Notes: generated by a model not told the origin, from the letters alone. 64,000 nt of DNA from Acinetobacter higginsii (GCF_000369525.1 NZ_KB850072.1:1486760-1550759), one strand, 5' to 3'. Shown: positions 8,611 to 17,257, counted from the first letter of the stretch. Numbers and translations are program-made.

Positions 8611-8712
8611 GTTGCATTAAACGCAACTAATTAGCAATACATGTTGCGCATAAATTCATTGCGTTTGACGCAATATTAACGATAAAATTTCTCAATAATG
8701 CAAAATTTGCAA
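8611..8712. promoter_or_regulatory. Immunity operators between Cro-like and CI-like genes
   Basis: Three dyads with the frame TTGC-N7-GCAA: 8,611-8,627 (arms GTTGC/GCAAC), 8,658-8,674 (perfect, arms ATTGCGT/ACGCAAT), and a weaker one at 8,698-8,712. The same half-site TTGCGTTT occurs downstream of the repressor gene. They are the expected binding sites of the two divergent HTH proteins and overlap a TTGACG that could be a -35 box of the repressor promoter (8,665-8,670). Confidence 0.75.
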
Positions 8713-8725
8713 ACTGAGACACGTT

Positions 8726-9391
8726 ATGAAAGCCGAACTAGGAAATGCAATTAAACAATTGCGTAGTGCTAAGAAGATGAGTCAACAAACACTTGCCGAA
8801 ATGATTGAAGTCGATAAAGGCAACGTATCAAGATACGAATCTGGCAAGCAGTACCCCGATTTCCCAACGCTTGAAAAAATTGCACGTGCCTTTGGTACTA
8901 CTGTCTCAGAGTTATTCAAAACTGCTGAAACAAAGCTCGAAAATAACGTGGCACATTTAAAAAGAAACAACTTGCTACCAGTGTTGACTTGGGTGCAAGC
9001 AGGAACTTTTACTAATGTTCAGGCTGTTGATTTAACAGAGGTTACGGAATGGATGCCCGCTCCTGAAGACCCATGCGATGATTGCTTTTATCTAAAAGTA
9101 AAAGGAGTTAGTAACGAACCCGACTTTTTTGAAGGCGACTATATCCTGGTCGACCCAACCGTTTGGTATTCCGACATGATTTCAGGAGATCTAATCGTAG
9201 TGCGTAAAGGTAATGATGCGACTTTTAAAAAGTTGGTCATTGAATCTAACGGAAATAGATACCTACAAGCACTCAATCCAAATTTCCAACCCAATATCAT
9301 TCCACTTGATGAGGATTGCCATTTTGTTGGTCAAGTTGTTGACTCTTTCAGAAGAACATACAAAGTAAAAAGACGCTCAAGACCTAATTAA
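8726..9391 (+). CDS. CI-type phage repressor (HTH plus S24 autoprotease)
   Basis: A 221-residue lysogeny repressor. Residues 5-58 form an XRE helix-turn-helix (SQQTLAEMIEVDKGNVSRYESGKQYP). The C-terminal LexA-like peptidase has the cleavage pair A92-G93 (WVQAGTF), the nucleophile S129 (GVSNEPDF, with Asn where Met is usual) and the general base K168 (ATFKKL). RecA-stimulated self-cleavage would link induction to DNA damage. The gene is flanked by matching operators on both sides, as cI is by OL and OR in lambda. It ends with a hairpin terminator at 9,418-9,441. Confidence 0.92.
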   Translation: MKAELGNAIKQLRSAKKMSQQTLAEMIEVDKGNVSRYESGKQYPDFPTLEKIARAFGTTVSELFKTAETKLENNVAHLKRNNLLPVLTWVQAGTFTNVQAVDLTEVTEWMPAPEDPCDDCFYLKVKGVSNEPDFFEGDYILVDPTVWYSDMISGDLIVVRKGNDATFKKLVIESNGNRYLQALNPNFQPNIIPLDEDCHFVGQVVDSFRRTYKVKRRSRPN

Positions 9392-9417
9392 AAATATAAT
9401 TTTATAAAAATCAAAAG

Positions 9418-9441
9418 CCTGCTATCAAAGCAGGTTTTTTT
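9418..9441 (+). terminator. Terminator after CI-type repressor gene
   Basis: Stem CCTGC/GCAGG with a 7-base loop followed by seven T. It separates the repressor transcript from the rightward early operon. Confidence 0.8.
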
Positions 9442-9459
9442 ATGCATATTTATTAAAAA

Positions 9460-9518
9460 TTGCGCTTGACGCAACTAAAGGTTGCGTTTAACTTATCTAT
9501 ATGTTGAGCCAAACGCAA
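9460..9518 (+). promoter_or_regulatory. Rightward early promoter/operator region with three evenly spaced sites
   Basis: Sites at 9,460-9,474 (TTGCGCTTGACGCAA), 9,482-9,496 (half-site TTGCGTTTAAC) and 9,504-9,518 (TTGAGCCAAACGCAA, same motif inverted) start exactly 22 bases apart, close to two helical turns. They share the motif of the 8,611-8,712 operators. TTGACG at 9,466-9,471 is a possible -35. The repressor probably silences the operon that begins at 9,537 from here. Confidence 0.7.
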
Positions 9519-9536
9519 CAAAAGAAGGATAAAGTT

Positions 9537-10022
9537 ATGACAATCGCAATGCCAGATTTCCGCCAACAAACATGTGCTGCACTAATCAGTGCAGGCGTAA
9601 CGCAACCCGCACAGATCATTTCAACTGTCGCTGCCTTAGAAAAGTTTGTATTCAACCTTGATGAATACGCAGGAAAAAATTCTAACCCTGAAGTTAAGAA
9701 TGCGGAGACTGAAAAGACTTCTGCCAAAAAAACCGATGCCGCAGTCGAAGCACAAAAAGCAGCTGATGAATCCGCTGAAAAAGTTGCCGAAGCTGCAAAC
9801 GTTGAAGAAACCGCAACTACTGAAACCAAAGCGGAAGAAACAGAGGCTACCACTGCTGTCACAAAAGACGATGTGAAAAAGGCGCTTATCGGTCTAAGCA
9901 AAGTACACGGCCGCGATGCCATTGCCTCAGTTCTAGCGCAAGTTGGTGCAACAAATATGTCTGAAATTAATGAGACAGATTATGCGAAAACAATTCAATT
10001 AGTTGAAGGATACGCAGCATGA
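9537..10022 (+). CDS. Phage protein with Ala/Glu/Lys-rich linker, first gene of the rightward operon
   Basis: A 161-residue protein. The ATG at 9,537 has AGAAGGA about 8 bases upstream; an earlier ATG at 9,501 lies inside the operators and lacks a good site. The N-terminal 50 residues look folded, followed by a charged, low-complexity, probably disordered linker (about 50-105). A compact C-terminal module (about 107-161: VTKDDVKKALIGLSKVHGRDAI...) resembles a segment that recurs at the ends of phage DNA metabolism proteins. That resemblance is from memory and untested. Function unknown. It ends in an ATGA overlap. Confidence 0.75.
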   Translation: MTIAMPDFRQQTCAALISAGVTQPAQIISTVAALEKFVFNLDEYAGKNSNPEVKNAETEKTSAKKTDAAVEAQKAADESAEKVAEAANVEETATTETKAEETEATTAVTKDDVKKALIGLSKVHGRDAIASVLAQVGATNMSEINETDYAKTIQLVEGYAA

Positions 10023-10177
10023 AAAAAGGACGTTTCGATGAGATTGTTGACAAGCGCTTAAACGCTGACGATTTCGCACAACCAGAAGAATTAACCCAGC
10101 GCGAAAAGCTAATTGCGATTGCCGCATTCAGTATTTTTGGCGCGCTGATCATCTATTGCGCTGCAATTAGCTACTAG
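10019..10177 (+). CDS. Small single-pass membrane protein (52 aa)
   Basis: It overlaps the upstream stop by ATGA. The first 30 residues are charged, and residues about 31-50 form one hydrophobic helix (LIAIAAFSIFGALIIYCAAI), so it should be anchored in the inner membrane with its N terminus in the cytoplasm. No family recognised. It ends 9 bases before the DUF2800 gene. Confidence 0.6.
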   Translation: MKKGRFDEIVDKRLNADDFAQPEELTQREKLIAIAAFSIFGALIIYCAAISY

Positions 10178-10186
10178 GGATTCGCC

Positions 10187-11479
10187 ATGACTTCACACGC
10201 TAAGTTAAGCCCATCTGCTGCCCATCGTTGGATGCATTGTGCGGGCAGCATAATCTTAGAAAAAGATATTCCTGACTCTACATCTGAGCATGCGGATTTA
10301 GGTACAGCGGCACATTTCCTTGCATCAGAAAGTTTAGAGCAAGGCAAGAATGCTACTGATTTTCTGAACCGTCAAATCTATATCAAAGACGGTGCAGCGC
10401 ATTGGAGCGATTTAGACGAGCAAGTGAAGCTGAGTTCTTACTTTACTGTTGATCTGGAAATGACAGAGAACGTACAGGTTTATCTTGATGGTGTTCGCTC
10501 ACAGGCCGAAGGCAATGAACTGTTAGTTGAACAACGTGTGGAGTTCTCTAACTACATCAATTCGGAAAACGCGTTCGGTACAAGTGACGCTGTTGTTTTA
10601 ACTGCTGATGAGATTCAGATCCACGACCTGAAATATGGTCGTGGTGTAAAAGTCGACGCAGAAAACAATGAGCAATTAAAGCTGTACGGATTGGGCGCAT
10701 TAAATGAGTTCGGTTTGATCGGTGAATACAAGCAGGTCCGAATGGTCATCCACCAACCACGCTTAGGCTATATGTCAGAAGCAGTTTGCACAATCGAAGA
10801 ACTTGAAGCATTTGCCCAAGAAGCAAAAACATCCGCTGAATACATCCGTTGTTTAGAAGTCGGATTGGATGAAGGTGATGGCGGTGCGATTGCTGATTTT
10901 GAAGGGTCCTTCAATCCGGGCGAGAAGCAATGCCAGTGGTGTAAAGCCAAAGCGAAATGCGAAGCCCTTGCGAAGCACAACTTGCAAACTGTTTTAGGCG
11001 ACTTTGACGATCTAACACAAGTTGACTTGCAAGCGGATATTGCACAGACCACAGCTCAAGTTGCGAACCATGAAAATGACAAGCTTGGTCAGTTGTACGC
11101 AGCGATTCCCCTTCTTGAATCATGGATCAAAGCCATTGATTCAGCAGTTCACCAAAAGCTACATGCGGGTGAACAGATTCAAGGCTTCAAGCTTGTAGCA
11201 GGTCGCCAAGGTGCACGCACCTGGGCAAATCCTGAAGATGCAGAAGCAATGCTTAAGAGCATGCGCCTCAAAACCGAGGAAATGTACGACCTCAAATTAA
11301 TTAGTCCAACGACAGCTGAAAAACTCAAAAAAGCTGAAGTTATTGGCCCACGCCAATGGACCAAAGTTGAAGCCCTTATTACACGTGCTGACGGTAAACC
11401 TACTGTCGCGCCTGAAAACGATAAACGTCCTGCACTGGATGTAAACCCACAAAACGATTTTGACGATCTCACTGCTTAA
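10187..11479 (+). CDS. DUF2800 protein, PD-(D/E)XK nuclease-like
   Basis: A 430-residue protein matching the DUF2800 family of phage DNA metabolism. The start (KLSPSAAHRWMHCAGSI...GTAAHFLAS) matches the RecB/Cas4-like nuclease opening. The core motifs follow as GTSDAVVL near residue 127 and IHDLKYGRG near 145. A late CQWCKAKAKC cluster, together with the N-terminal Cys18, could hold an iron-sulphur cluster as in AddB/Cas4 nucleases. It is likely a 5'-3' exonuclease for recombination or end processing. It is followed directly by the DUF2815 gene, its usual partner. The C-terminal tail ends in DFDDLTA. Confidence 0.85.
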   Translation: MTSHAKLSPSAAHRWMHCAGSIILEKDIPDSTSEHADLGTAAHFLASESLEQGKNATDFLNRQIYIKDGAAHWSDLDEQVKLSSYFTVDLEMTENVQVYLDGVRSQAEGNELLVEQRVEFSNYINSENAFGTSDAVVLTADEIQIHDLKYGRGVKVDAENNEQLKLYGLGALNEFGLIGEYKQVRMVIHQPRLGYMSEAVCTIEELEAFAQEAKTSAEYIRCLEVGLDEGDGGAIADFEGSFNPGEKQCQWCKAKAKCEALAKHNLQTVLGDFDDLTQVDLQADIAQTTAQVANHENDKLGQLYAAIPLLESWIKAIDSAVHQKLHAGEQIQGFKLVAGRQGARTWANPEDAEAMLKSMRLKTEEMYDLKLISPTTAEKLKKAEVIGPRQWTKVEALITRADGKPTVAPENDKRPALDVNPQNDFDDLTA

Positions 11480-11492
11480 TGGAGCAATAACA

Positions 11493-12047
11493 ATGAAAGT
11501 AACTCTTAAAAATGTACGCCTTGCATTCCCTACTTTGTTCGAAGCAAAAACGGTTAATGGCGAAGGTGAACCTGCTTTCTCTGCATCATTCTTATTACCT
11601 GCGAACCATCCGCAGCTCAAAGAAATCAAAGATGCCATGGAGAAAGCCGGATCAGAAAAATGGGGCGCAAAATGGCCTCAAGTTAAAAAAGAAATTGAAA
11701 CAAAAGATCGTACAGCACTGCACGATGGCGACACTAAATCCGACTATGAAGGTTTTTCAGGTCACTACTTCATTTCTGCACGTAACAAAACCCGTGTGAC
11801 TGTAGTTGATCGTGACCGCACCCCGCTTGTTCAAGCAGACGGCAAACCTTATGCGGGTTGCTATGTGAATGCATCAATCGAACTTTGGTGCCAAGACAAC
11901 AACTACGGTAAGCGTATTAACGCATCACTTCGTGGCGTTCAGTTCCTAAAAGATGGCGAAGCGTTTGCAGGCGGTGGCGTTGCCAATGCTGATGAATTTG
12001 ACGACCTTGCGGCCGACGACATGGGCGAAGATCCACTTTTCGCATAA
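11493..12047 (+). CDS. DUF2815 protein (probable phage ssDNA-binding protein)
   Basis: A 184-residue protein. The ATG at 11,493 has GGAG 8 bases upstream; a longer frame to 11,460 overlaps the previous gene and is unlikely. The sequence fits DUF2815: VTLKNVRLAFPTLFEAK at the start, a beta-rich OB-like middle, and the acidic C-terminal tail (EFDDLAADDMGEDPLFA) typical of single-strand DNA-binding proteins. It probably coats ssDNA for the adjacent nuclease and polymerase. Confidence 0.85.
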   Translation: MKVTLKNVRLAFPTLFEAKTVNGEGEPAFSASFLLPANHPQLKEIKDAMEKAGSEKWGAKWPQVKKEIETKDRTALHDGDTKSDYEGFSGHYFISARNKTRVTVVDRDRTPLVQADGKPYAGCYVNASIELWCQDNNYGKRINASLRGVQFLKDGEAFAGGGVANADEFDDLAADDMGEDPLFA

Positions 12048-12215
12048 CGACCGCCAAGACCAGTGTGTCACCAAATTCGACAAGCTATGAGTGTTGAAAC
12101 TGGAAATAACCATAGCAGCAAACAATAGAGTTTAACTATTTCCGCTTTATGTGTTTGCCGAGGCCACTGCGAGAGTGTGGCATCAATTTCCGAATCAAAA
12201 GAAGAGCGATTATAA

Positions 12216-12422
12216 ATGCAACCACTTCGAGTTACTTATAACCAAGCGTGTGAATTATTAGCGATCAAAAGAGATGCGCTACGTGAACTTACTTTGAAAG
12301 ACCCCTCTTTCCCCAAGCCTTATAAGCAAGGGAAAGCACAACAAGCCCCTGTCTATTTTGATTATGCAGAATTGGTAGAGTGGCATGAAACCCAAAAACA
12401 AAATGCACGAAAGGACAAATAA
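12216..12422 (+). CDS. AlpA/MerR-like small DNA-binding protein
   Basis: A 68-residue protein with an N-terminal winged helix-turn-helix of the excisionase/AlpA type (TYNQACELLAIKRDALRELTLKDPSFPKPYK, the DP-x-FPKP pattern being characteristic) and a basic tail. It could be a regulator or a recombination directionality factor. Its position inside the replication operon favours a regulatory or structural DNA role. The stop is 2 bases before the next ATG. The 168 bases upstream (12,048-12,215) hold no credible gene, only a short GCCAC/GTGGC hairpin at 12,163-12,181. Confidence 0.7.
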   Translation: MQPLRVTYNQACELLAIKRDALRELTLKDPSFPKPYKQGKAQQAPVYFDYAELVEWHETQKQNARKDK

Positions 12423-12424
12423 AA

Positions 12425-12754
12425 ATGAGCCAAACCTCAACTGATGTACCAAATTTTTTTGGCGACCTAAACGCTGGCATTTTTGAAAAGCAATTAGGCG
12501 CAGTACTTTCTGATGTTGCTGCTGGCGTAGTGCTTAACGGTAAACAAGGTGAAGTCACCATTAAGTTAAAGCTCAAGCAAATTTCAGATACCCAGCAAGT
12601 CAATGTTGAACACTCGATTGACTATAAAACCCCAACCGCAAAAGGCGGTCACCGTACCGAATATTCGGTAGGTGCAACACCAATGCATGTACTACGTGGC
12701 GGTGTGATTTCTCTTATGCCTGAAAAGGTCCGTGCAACGGACTATGTAGATTAA
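12425..12754 (+). CDS. Phage hypothetical protein (109 aa)
   Basis: A beta-rich protein with alternating charged strands (GEVTIKLKLKQISDTQQVNVEHSI) and the segment TPTAKGGHRTEYSVGATPMHV near residue 69-90. It is similar in layout to small proteins that sit beside DUF2303 genes in phages. No enzymatic motif is visible. The stop of the AlpA-like gene lies 2 bases before its ATG, indicating coupling. Confidence 0.7.
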   Translation: MSQTSTDVPNFFGDLNAGIFEKQLGAVLSDVAAGVVLNGKQGEVTIKLKLKQISDTQQVNVEHSIDYKTPTAKGGHRTEYSVGATPMHVLRGGVISLMPEKVRATDYVD

Positions 12755-12815
12755 TTCTGCATAGCCCTTTCAAACTTTGATTTAAACAACACAAACCTAA
12801 CTAAGAGTAAAAATC

Positions 12816-13634
12816 ATGGAACAAACAGCAATCGAAAAAATCTCACAACTTGCAATTGCAGCGCAAGGAAAAATGCCAATTAACGTTGACGGCAGCGCCT
12901 CAATTGCAATCATCCCCGCGGATTTCAAAGTTCATTCGCTTGAACAATTCAATCAGCAACGTGATCGTTTCCGCGGACGTTTTTCAACATTAGCAATTGC
13001 TGCATTTATTGCATATGTATCTGACCGCGGTGTTAAAGGTATTAAATCATTCATCTCAACAAAAAACGGCTTATCAGCTGAAACCATTTTCAATATTGGC
13101 GATGAAGTTGCACCAGGTCATGGCGACGATACTGCTCGTTTAAACTTGGAAAAGACACCTGAATTTATCGCTTTAGAAAATATTGATGGTGATCGTTTCT
13201 CACAGCAAAAATTGATTGACTGGTTAGATGATTGGGCGGATTTCGTAAAACCTTATGCCGGAACTGAACAAGTAACAGCAGAAAAGGCGTTACGTGCAAT
13301 CCGTAATGTGAAAATTGGTCGTAGCCGTGATGTTGATAGCGATGTACGTGATATGGGCCACAAGCTCAGTGTTACTGAGGCTGCTGAAGCGGAGGGCGTT
13401 TCAGCTGACCTGCCTACCCACTTCATTCTGCGTACTGAAAGCTATAAAGGCTTGCCTGTTGAAGAAATCAAAATTTCTTTCCGTATCTCGACTAAAGATG
13501 ACGTGCCGACATTCGTATTGCGCTTTATTGGCCGCGATGCGCACAACCAACTTCGTGCGGATCAATTCACTGAAATTCTGGAAAGTGAATTAGCGGATTT
13601 AGGCAGCTTCTACCAAGGTTCATACCAAGCTTAA
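12816..13634 (+). CDS. DUF2303 (YfdQ-like) phage protein
   Basis: A 272-residue protein matching the DUF2303/YfdQ family found in prophage DNA metabolism regions. Visible signatures are FKVHSLEQFNQQRDRFRGRFST near 37-58 and LDDWADFVKPY near 136-146. The biochemical role is unknown; family members sit beside recombination or replication genes. The RBS is AAGAG 8 bases before the ATG. Confidence 0.85.
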   Translation: MEQTAIEKISQLAIAAQGKMPINVDGSASIAIIPADFKVHSLEQFNQQRDRFRGRFSTLAIAAFIAYVSDRGVKGIKSFISTKNGLSAETIFNIGDEVAPGHGDDTARLNLEKTPEFIALENIDGDRFSQQKLIDWLDDWADFVKPYAGTEQVTAEKALRAIRNVKIGRSRDVDSDVRDMGHKLSVTEAAEAEGVSADLPTHFILRTESYKGLPVEEIKISFRISTKDDVPTFVLRFIGRDAHNQLRADQFTEILESELADLGSFYQGSYQA

Positions 13635-13735
13635 GACATAAGGCATCTAGCAATGCGCTAGATGCTTTGGAAAGTGAATGTATTGCTGACCCTCTGCGTT
13701 CACTTTACCAAAGCATAAATAAGGAAAATAAAGAA

Positions 13736-16123
13736 ATGTCACCTACCTATACCTTGAAAGAAGCCCAAGACTTAGTTTTATCAAAAATGACAACTGAATG
13801 GACAGATATGTTTTGTCCAGAGGAAATCGCTGACAGGATTCATAAGGGAGTCTTTGACTACTTCTCTATTTTTAATGGGCTATTTGAACGGGATTTAATC
13901 GAGAAAAAAATTGTCTGGCTTGGCACAAAAAGTCACACACACGATGATTGCTTGGAGGAAAGCTTTGCTGATCCAAACGCAAGTAAATATGAAGGCTACA
14001 GATTCCAATACAGAAGAAAACTCCCAAACTGGCCCCCTAAATTTTTGTATTTAGATTTAGAAACATACAGCGAAACCCCTATTAAAAACGGCACGCATAT
14101 TTATGCCGAAAATGCAGAAATAATGGTTTTCGCATGGGCATTAGATGATGGTCCTGTTCATGTTTGGGATGTAACAGACGGTTCAACTATGCCAGTGCTT
14201 TTGATGAAAGCATTACTTGATAGCGATAAGAATATAAAAATTGTCGCGCACAATTCTGGTTTTGACAGAACCGTGTTGCGTCACAGCAATCTAAAAAGCA
14301 ACTTGGCCAATCAAGCCGCACGCGATATCCATCGTTGGGAAGATACGATGGTGCAGGCTTTGAGCCACTCGTTACCAGGCGGCCTTGATATCCTTTGTGA
14401 GATTTTCAAGATTGACCAGGACAAGGCAAAGGACAAAGCTGGTAAACAACTCATTCAATTGTTCTGCAAGCCACGTCCTGCAAATCAAAAGATTAGACGT
14501 GCAACCAGTGAAACACACCCTACAGAATGGGCGCGTTTCCTTGAATATGCAAAGTCAGATATTTTGGCGATGCGCGAATTGCACAAAAAAATCCCAAAAT
14601 GGAATTACCGCAATGCTGAATTAGCACTGTGGCATCTGGACCAAAAAATTAATGATCGTGGTGTATGCATCGACCTTGAGCTTGTTCACACGGCAATCGA
14701 AGCCGTTGAGAAAGCGCAAAAAGGATTAGCAAAACGTACTGTTGCATTAACAGATGGTGAAGTGCAAGCCGCAACCCAACGTGATGCAATGCTTAAGCAT
14801 ATTCTGGAAGCACATGGCGTTTCGCTGCCAGACATGCAGAAATCAACTTTAGAGCGTCGATTAAATGATGAGTCCTTACCTCTAGCTGTTCGAGAATTGC
14901 TTGCAATCCGTTTACAAGCTTCAACCACAAGTACCGCCAAATACAACGCTTTAGCCAAGGGTACAAGCAAAGATGGGCGATTACGTGGGACGCTTCAATT
15001 CAATGGTGCATCACGTACTGGACGTTGGGCGGGTCGATTATTCCAGCCGCAAAACTTGCCGCGCCCTGCTCTTAAACAATCTGTAATTGATGAAGGCATC
15101 GAGACACTAAAAATCGGCTGTGCAGATCTGTTTTATGAAAACGTCATGGAGCTGACTAGTTCTGCAATCCGTGGTTGTATTTGTGCGCCTGAAGGCAAAA
15201 AGCTTGTAGTCACTGACTTATCGAATATCGAAGGCCGTGCACTCGCTTGGCTTGCAGGCGAAACGTGGAAGATCAAAGCTTTCTATGACTTTGATGCTGG
15301 CATTGGGCACGACCTTTACAAATTGGCCTATGCAAAATCATTCAGCGTTTCGCCCGAGTCAGTAGACAAAGAACAACGTCAAGTCGGTAAGGTCCAAGAA
15401 TTAGCCTTAGGTTATGAAGGCGGCGTGGGTGCTTTCTTAACATTCGCCGCAGCCTATGGACTCGATCTGGATGCAATGGCTGACCAAGCATACGACAGCT
15501 TAGATCCAAGCATTTTGAATGAAGCAATTCGCGCATGGGAATGGCATAAGAAAGAGCGCCGCACGACGTTCGGACTTAAGAAAAAAACATGGCTTGTATG
15601 TGACTCATTTAAACGCTCATGGCGCTATGCGCATCCAAACATTAGCGCTTGGTGGAATGAGTTAAGACAAGCAGCCATTGAAGCCATCAACAATCCAGAT
15701 CGCGCTGTGCCATGCCGTAAAGTGACATTCATTAAAAAAGGCTCTTGGTTATTGATCAAATTACCTAGTGGCCGTTTCCTTTGCTACCCAGGTGCAAAAG
15801 CCGAAGACGGCAAAATTTCATATTTAGGCAATAACCAGTACACACGTAAATGGGAACGCCTTTACACCTATGGCGGCAAGTTTGCCGAGAACATCACACA
15901 AGCTTTTTCCCGTGATGTACTTGGCTACAACATGCCGCTAATCGAAGAATCAGGTTATGACATTTGCCTTTCGGTACATGACGAAGTGATTACCGAAACT
16001 GATGATCTGCCTGAATTTAACCCTGACCATTTATCAAGTCTGCTTGCACGCAATCCAGATTGGGCAATTGATTTGCCCTTGGCTGCTGCAGGCTTTGAAT
16101 CTTACCGTTATAAGAAGGACTAA
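13736..16123 (+). CDS. Phage DNA polymerase, family A, with 3'-5' exonuclease
   Basis: A 795-residue replicative polymerase. The exonuclease domain opens with YLDLET at about 105-110 and has VAHNSGFDRTVL further on. The polymerase domain shows motif A VVTDLSNIEGR (D494), a motif B region QVGKVQELALGYEGG and motif C SVHDE at about 746-750, so all catalytic carboxylates are present. A frame starting at 13,667 exists, but ATG 13,736 has AAGGA about 10 bases upstream. The first 100 residues before the exonuclease have no recognised fold. It works with the DUF2800/DUF2815 pair and the helicases of this prophage. Confidence 0.92.
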   Translation: MSPTYTLKEAQDLVLSKMTTEWTDMFCPEEIADRIHKGVFDYFSIFNGLFERDLIEKKIVWLGTKSHTHDDCLEESFADPNASKYEGYRFQYRRKLPNWPPKFLYLDLETYSETPIKNGTHIYAENAEIMVFAWALDDGPVHVWDVTDGSTMPVLLMKALLDSDKNIKIVAHNSGFDRTVLRHSNLKSNLANQAARDIHRWEDTMVQALSHSLPGGLDILCEIFKIDQDKAKDKAGKQLIQLFCKPRPANQKIRRATSETHPTEWARFLEYAKSDILAMRELHKKIPKWNYRNAELALWHLDQKINDRGVCIDLELVHTAIEAVEKAQKGLAKRTVALTDGEVQAATQRDAMLKHILEAHGVSLPDMQKSTLERRLNDESLPLAVRELLAIRLQASTTSTAKYNALAKGTSKDGRLRGTLQFNGASRTGRWAGRLFQPQNLPRPALKQSVIDEGIETLKIGCADLFYENVMELTSSAIRGCICAPEGKKLVVTDLSNIEGRALAWLAGETWKIKAFYDFDAGIGHDLYKLAYAKSFSVSPESVDKEQRQVGKVQELALGYEGGVGAFLTFAAAYGLDLDAMADQAYDSLDPSILNEAIRAWEWHKKERRTTFGLKKKTWLVCDSFKRSWRYAHPNISAWWNELRQAAIEAINNPDRAVPCRKVTFIKKGSWLLIKLPSGRFLCYPGAKAEDGKISYLGNNQYTRKWERLYTYGGKFAENITQAFSRDVLGYNMPLIEESGYDICLSVHDEVITETDDLPEFNPDHLSSLLARNPDWAIDLPLAAAGFESYRYKKD

Positions 16124-16127
16124 GACC

Positions 16128-16994
16128 ATGAAAAAAGTTATCAGCTTTAGCGGTGGACGTACTTCAGCTTACTTGGTTCATCTTTTTAAATCAGATCCAA
16201 ATGCACACTTTGTATTTATGGACACTGGCGCAGAACATCCATCTACATATCAATTCATTAAAGATATTGTAAAGCACTGGAAAATCGACCTTGTTTGCCT
16301 TCGTGTCGTTATTAATCCAGTTTTAGGTATTGGTAATGACTATAAAATTATCGGGCTTGATGAATTAAAACAGGACTTAGAGCCGTGGAAAGACATGCTC
16401 AAGAAGTATGGTAGCCCGTATTACAATACTCCGTTCTGTACCGCCAGAATGAAGACGGAACCCTTTGAGAAATATTGCAATGATATCTTTGGGAAAAATA
16501 ACTTTGAGCGCTGGATCGGGATGCGGCTTGATGAACCAACTCGATTGCCGATCGAAATCCTTGTAACGCTAGGATTGCCAATACATGAAGATGCAAAACA
16601 TCAGAAAGAAGGATTTCGTTATTTAGCAGAAATTTGTGAATTTGAAAAAGATGATGTTTTGGATTGGTGGGAGCAACAACCATTTGATTTAGCAATCACG
16701 GAGCATCTTGGCAACTGCGTTTTCTGCATCAAAAAGACATTAAACAAAATCGCTTTGGCTGCAAAGGATGAGCCTGAACAAGCTGTGAAATGGATTGGTC
16801 TAACAGAAGGGCCTGAAGTTAGATCAGAGGGTCGCAAATACAATCATCATCGCATGTATCGAAAGCGCTTACACATGAGTGATGTGATTGAAATATACGA
16901 AGACCATGATCGTGATGAGATGTTCAAAGCACTACGTAGTAGCAAACGATATGAATCGGGCTCTTGTTCTGAATCATGCGAGGCGCTCACCTAA
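16128..16994 (+). CDS. PAPS reductase-like PP-loop ATPase, phage-encoded
   Basis: A 288-residue protein with the adenylating PP-loop SFSGGRTSAYL at about 6-16 and FMDTGAEHP at about 30-38, the hallmark of the PAPS reductase/adenine nucleotide alpha-hydrolase superfamily. Cysteines at FCTARMK (near 105), NCVFCIKK (near 200) and the terminal SCSESC could hold a metal cluster. It lacks the KRT...ECG(I/L)H end of true CysH, so sulphate assimilation is unlikely. Relatives include DndC-like and tRNA thiolation enzymes, so nucleic acid modification is one possibility. The ATG is 4 bases after the polymerase stop; the gene ends in a TAATG overlap with the nuclease gene. Confidence 0.8.
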   Translation: MKKVISFSGGRTSAYLVHLFKSDPNAHFVFMDTGAEHPSTYQFIKDIVKHWKIDLVCLRVVINPVLGIGNDYKIIGLDELKQDLEPWKDMLKKYGSPYYNTPFCTARMKTEPFEKYCNDIFGKNNFERWIGMRLDEPTRLPIEILVTLGLPIHEDAKHQKEGFRYLAEICEFEKDDVLDWWEQQPFDLAITEHLGNCVFCIKKTLNKIALAAKDEPEQAVKWIGLTEGPEVRSEGRKYNHHRMYRKRLHMSDVIEIYEDHDRDEMFKALRSSKRYESGSCSESCEALT

Positions 16995-17257
16995 TGCGCG
17001 AATCGAAAATTGAAGCTTACCTAGTGCAACGAGTTAATACGCTAGGCGGTGAAGTTCGGAAAGTTAAGTGGATCGGTCGCAACTCTGCCCCTGACCGTAT
17101 CGTAATGCTACCAAGCAACACGTTTTGGGCAGAGCTAAAAGCAACAGGCGAAAAACCAACAGCGGCACAGATCAGAGAGCACAAACGTATGCGCGATATG
17201 GGTCAGCGAGTTGAAGTAATCGATAGCATAGAACGAATTGAGGAGTTATTGGGATGA
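16994..17257 (+). CDS. VRR-NUC domain nuclease
   Basis: An 87-residue stand-alone VRR-NUC protein, a PD-(D/E)XK nuclease fold also found in FAN1. Motifs: ESKIEAYL at 3-10, SAPDRIVMLPSNTFWAELK at about 30-49 with the catalytic D, E and K, and the Q of PTAAQ. Phage members cut Holliday or flap junctions. The ATG at 16,994 shares a base with the stop of the upstream gene (TAATG), which decides against a start 6 codons earlier. ATGA overlap with the next gene. Confidence 0.88.
   Translation: MRESKIEAYLVQRVNTLGGEVRKVKWIGRNSAPDRIVMLPSNTFWAELKATGEKPTAAQIREHKRMRDMGQRVEVIDSIERIEELLG

Noticed and set aside
8607..8725. Lambda-like three-operator set with even spacing at the Cro side
   Set aside because: Only the two dyads at 8,611 and 8,658 are strong and their spacing is irregular; the third is weak, so I do not claim a phased triplet there.
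12088..12129. 13-codon ORF in the gap after the DUF2815 gene
   Set aside because: Too short, no ribosome site, and no conserved features; treated as non-coding.
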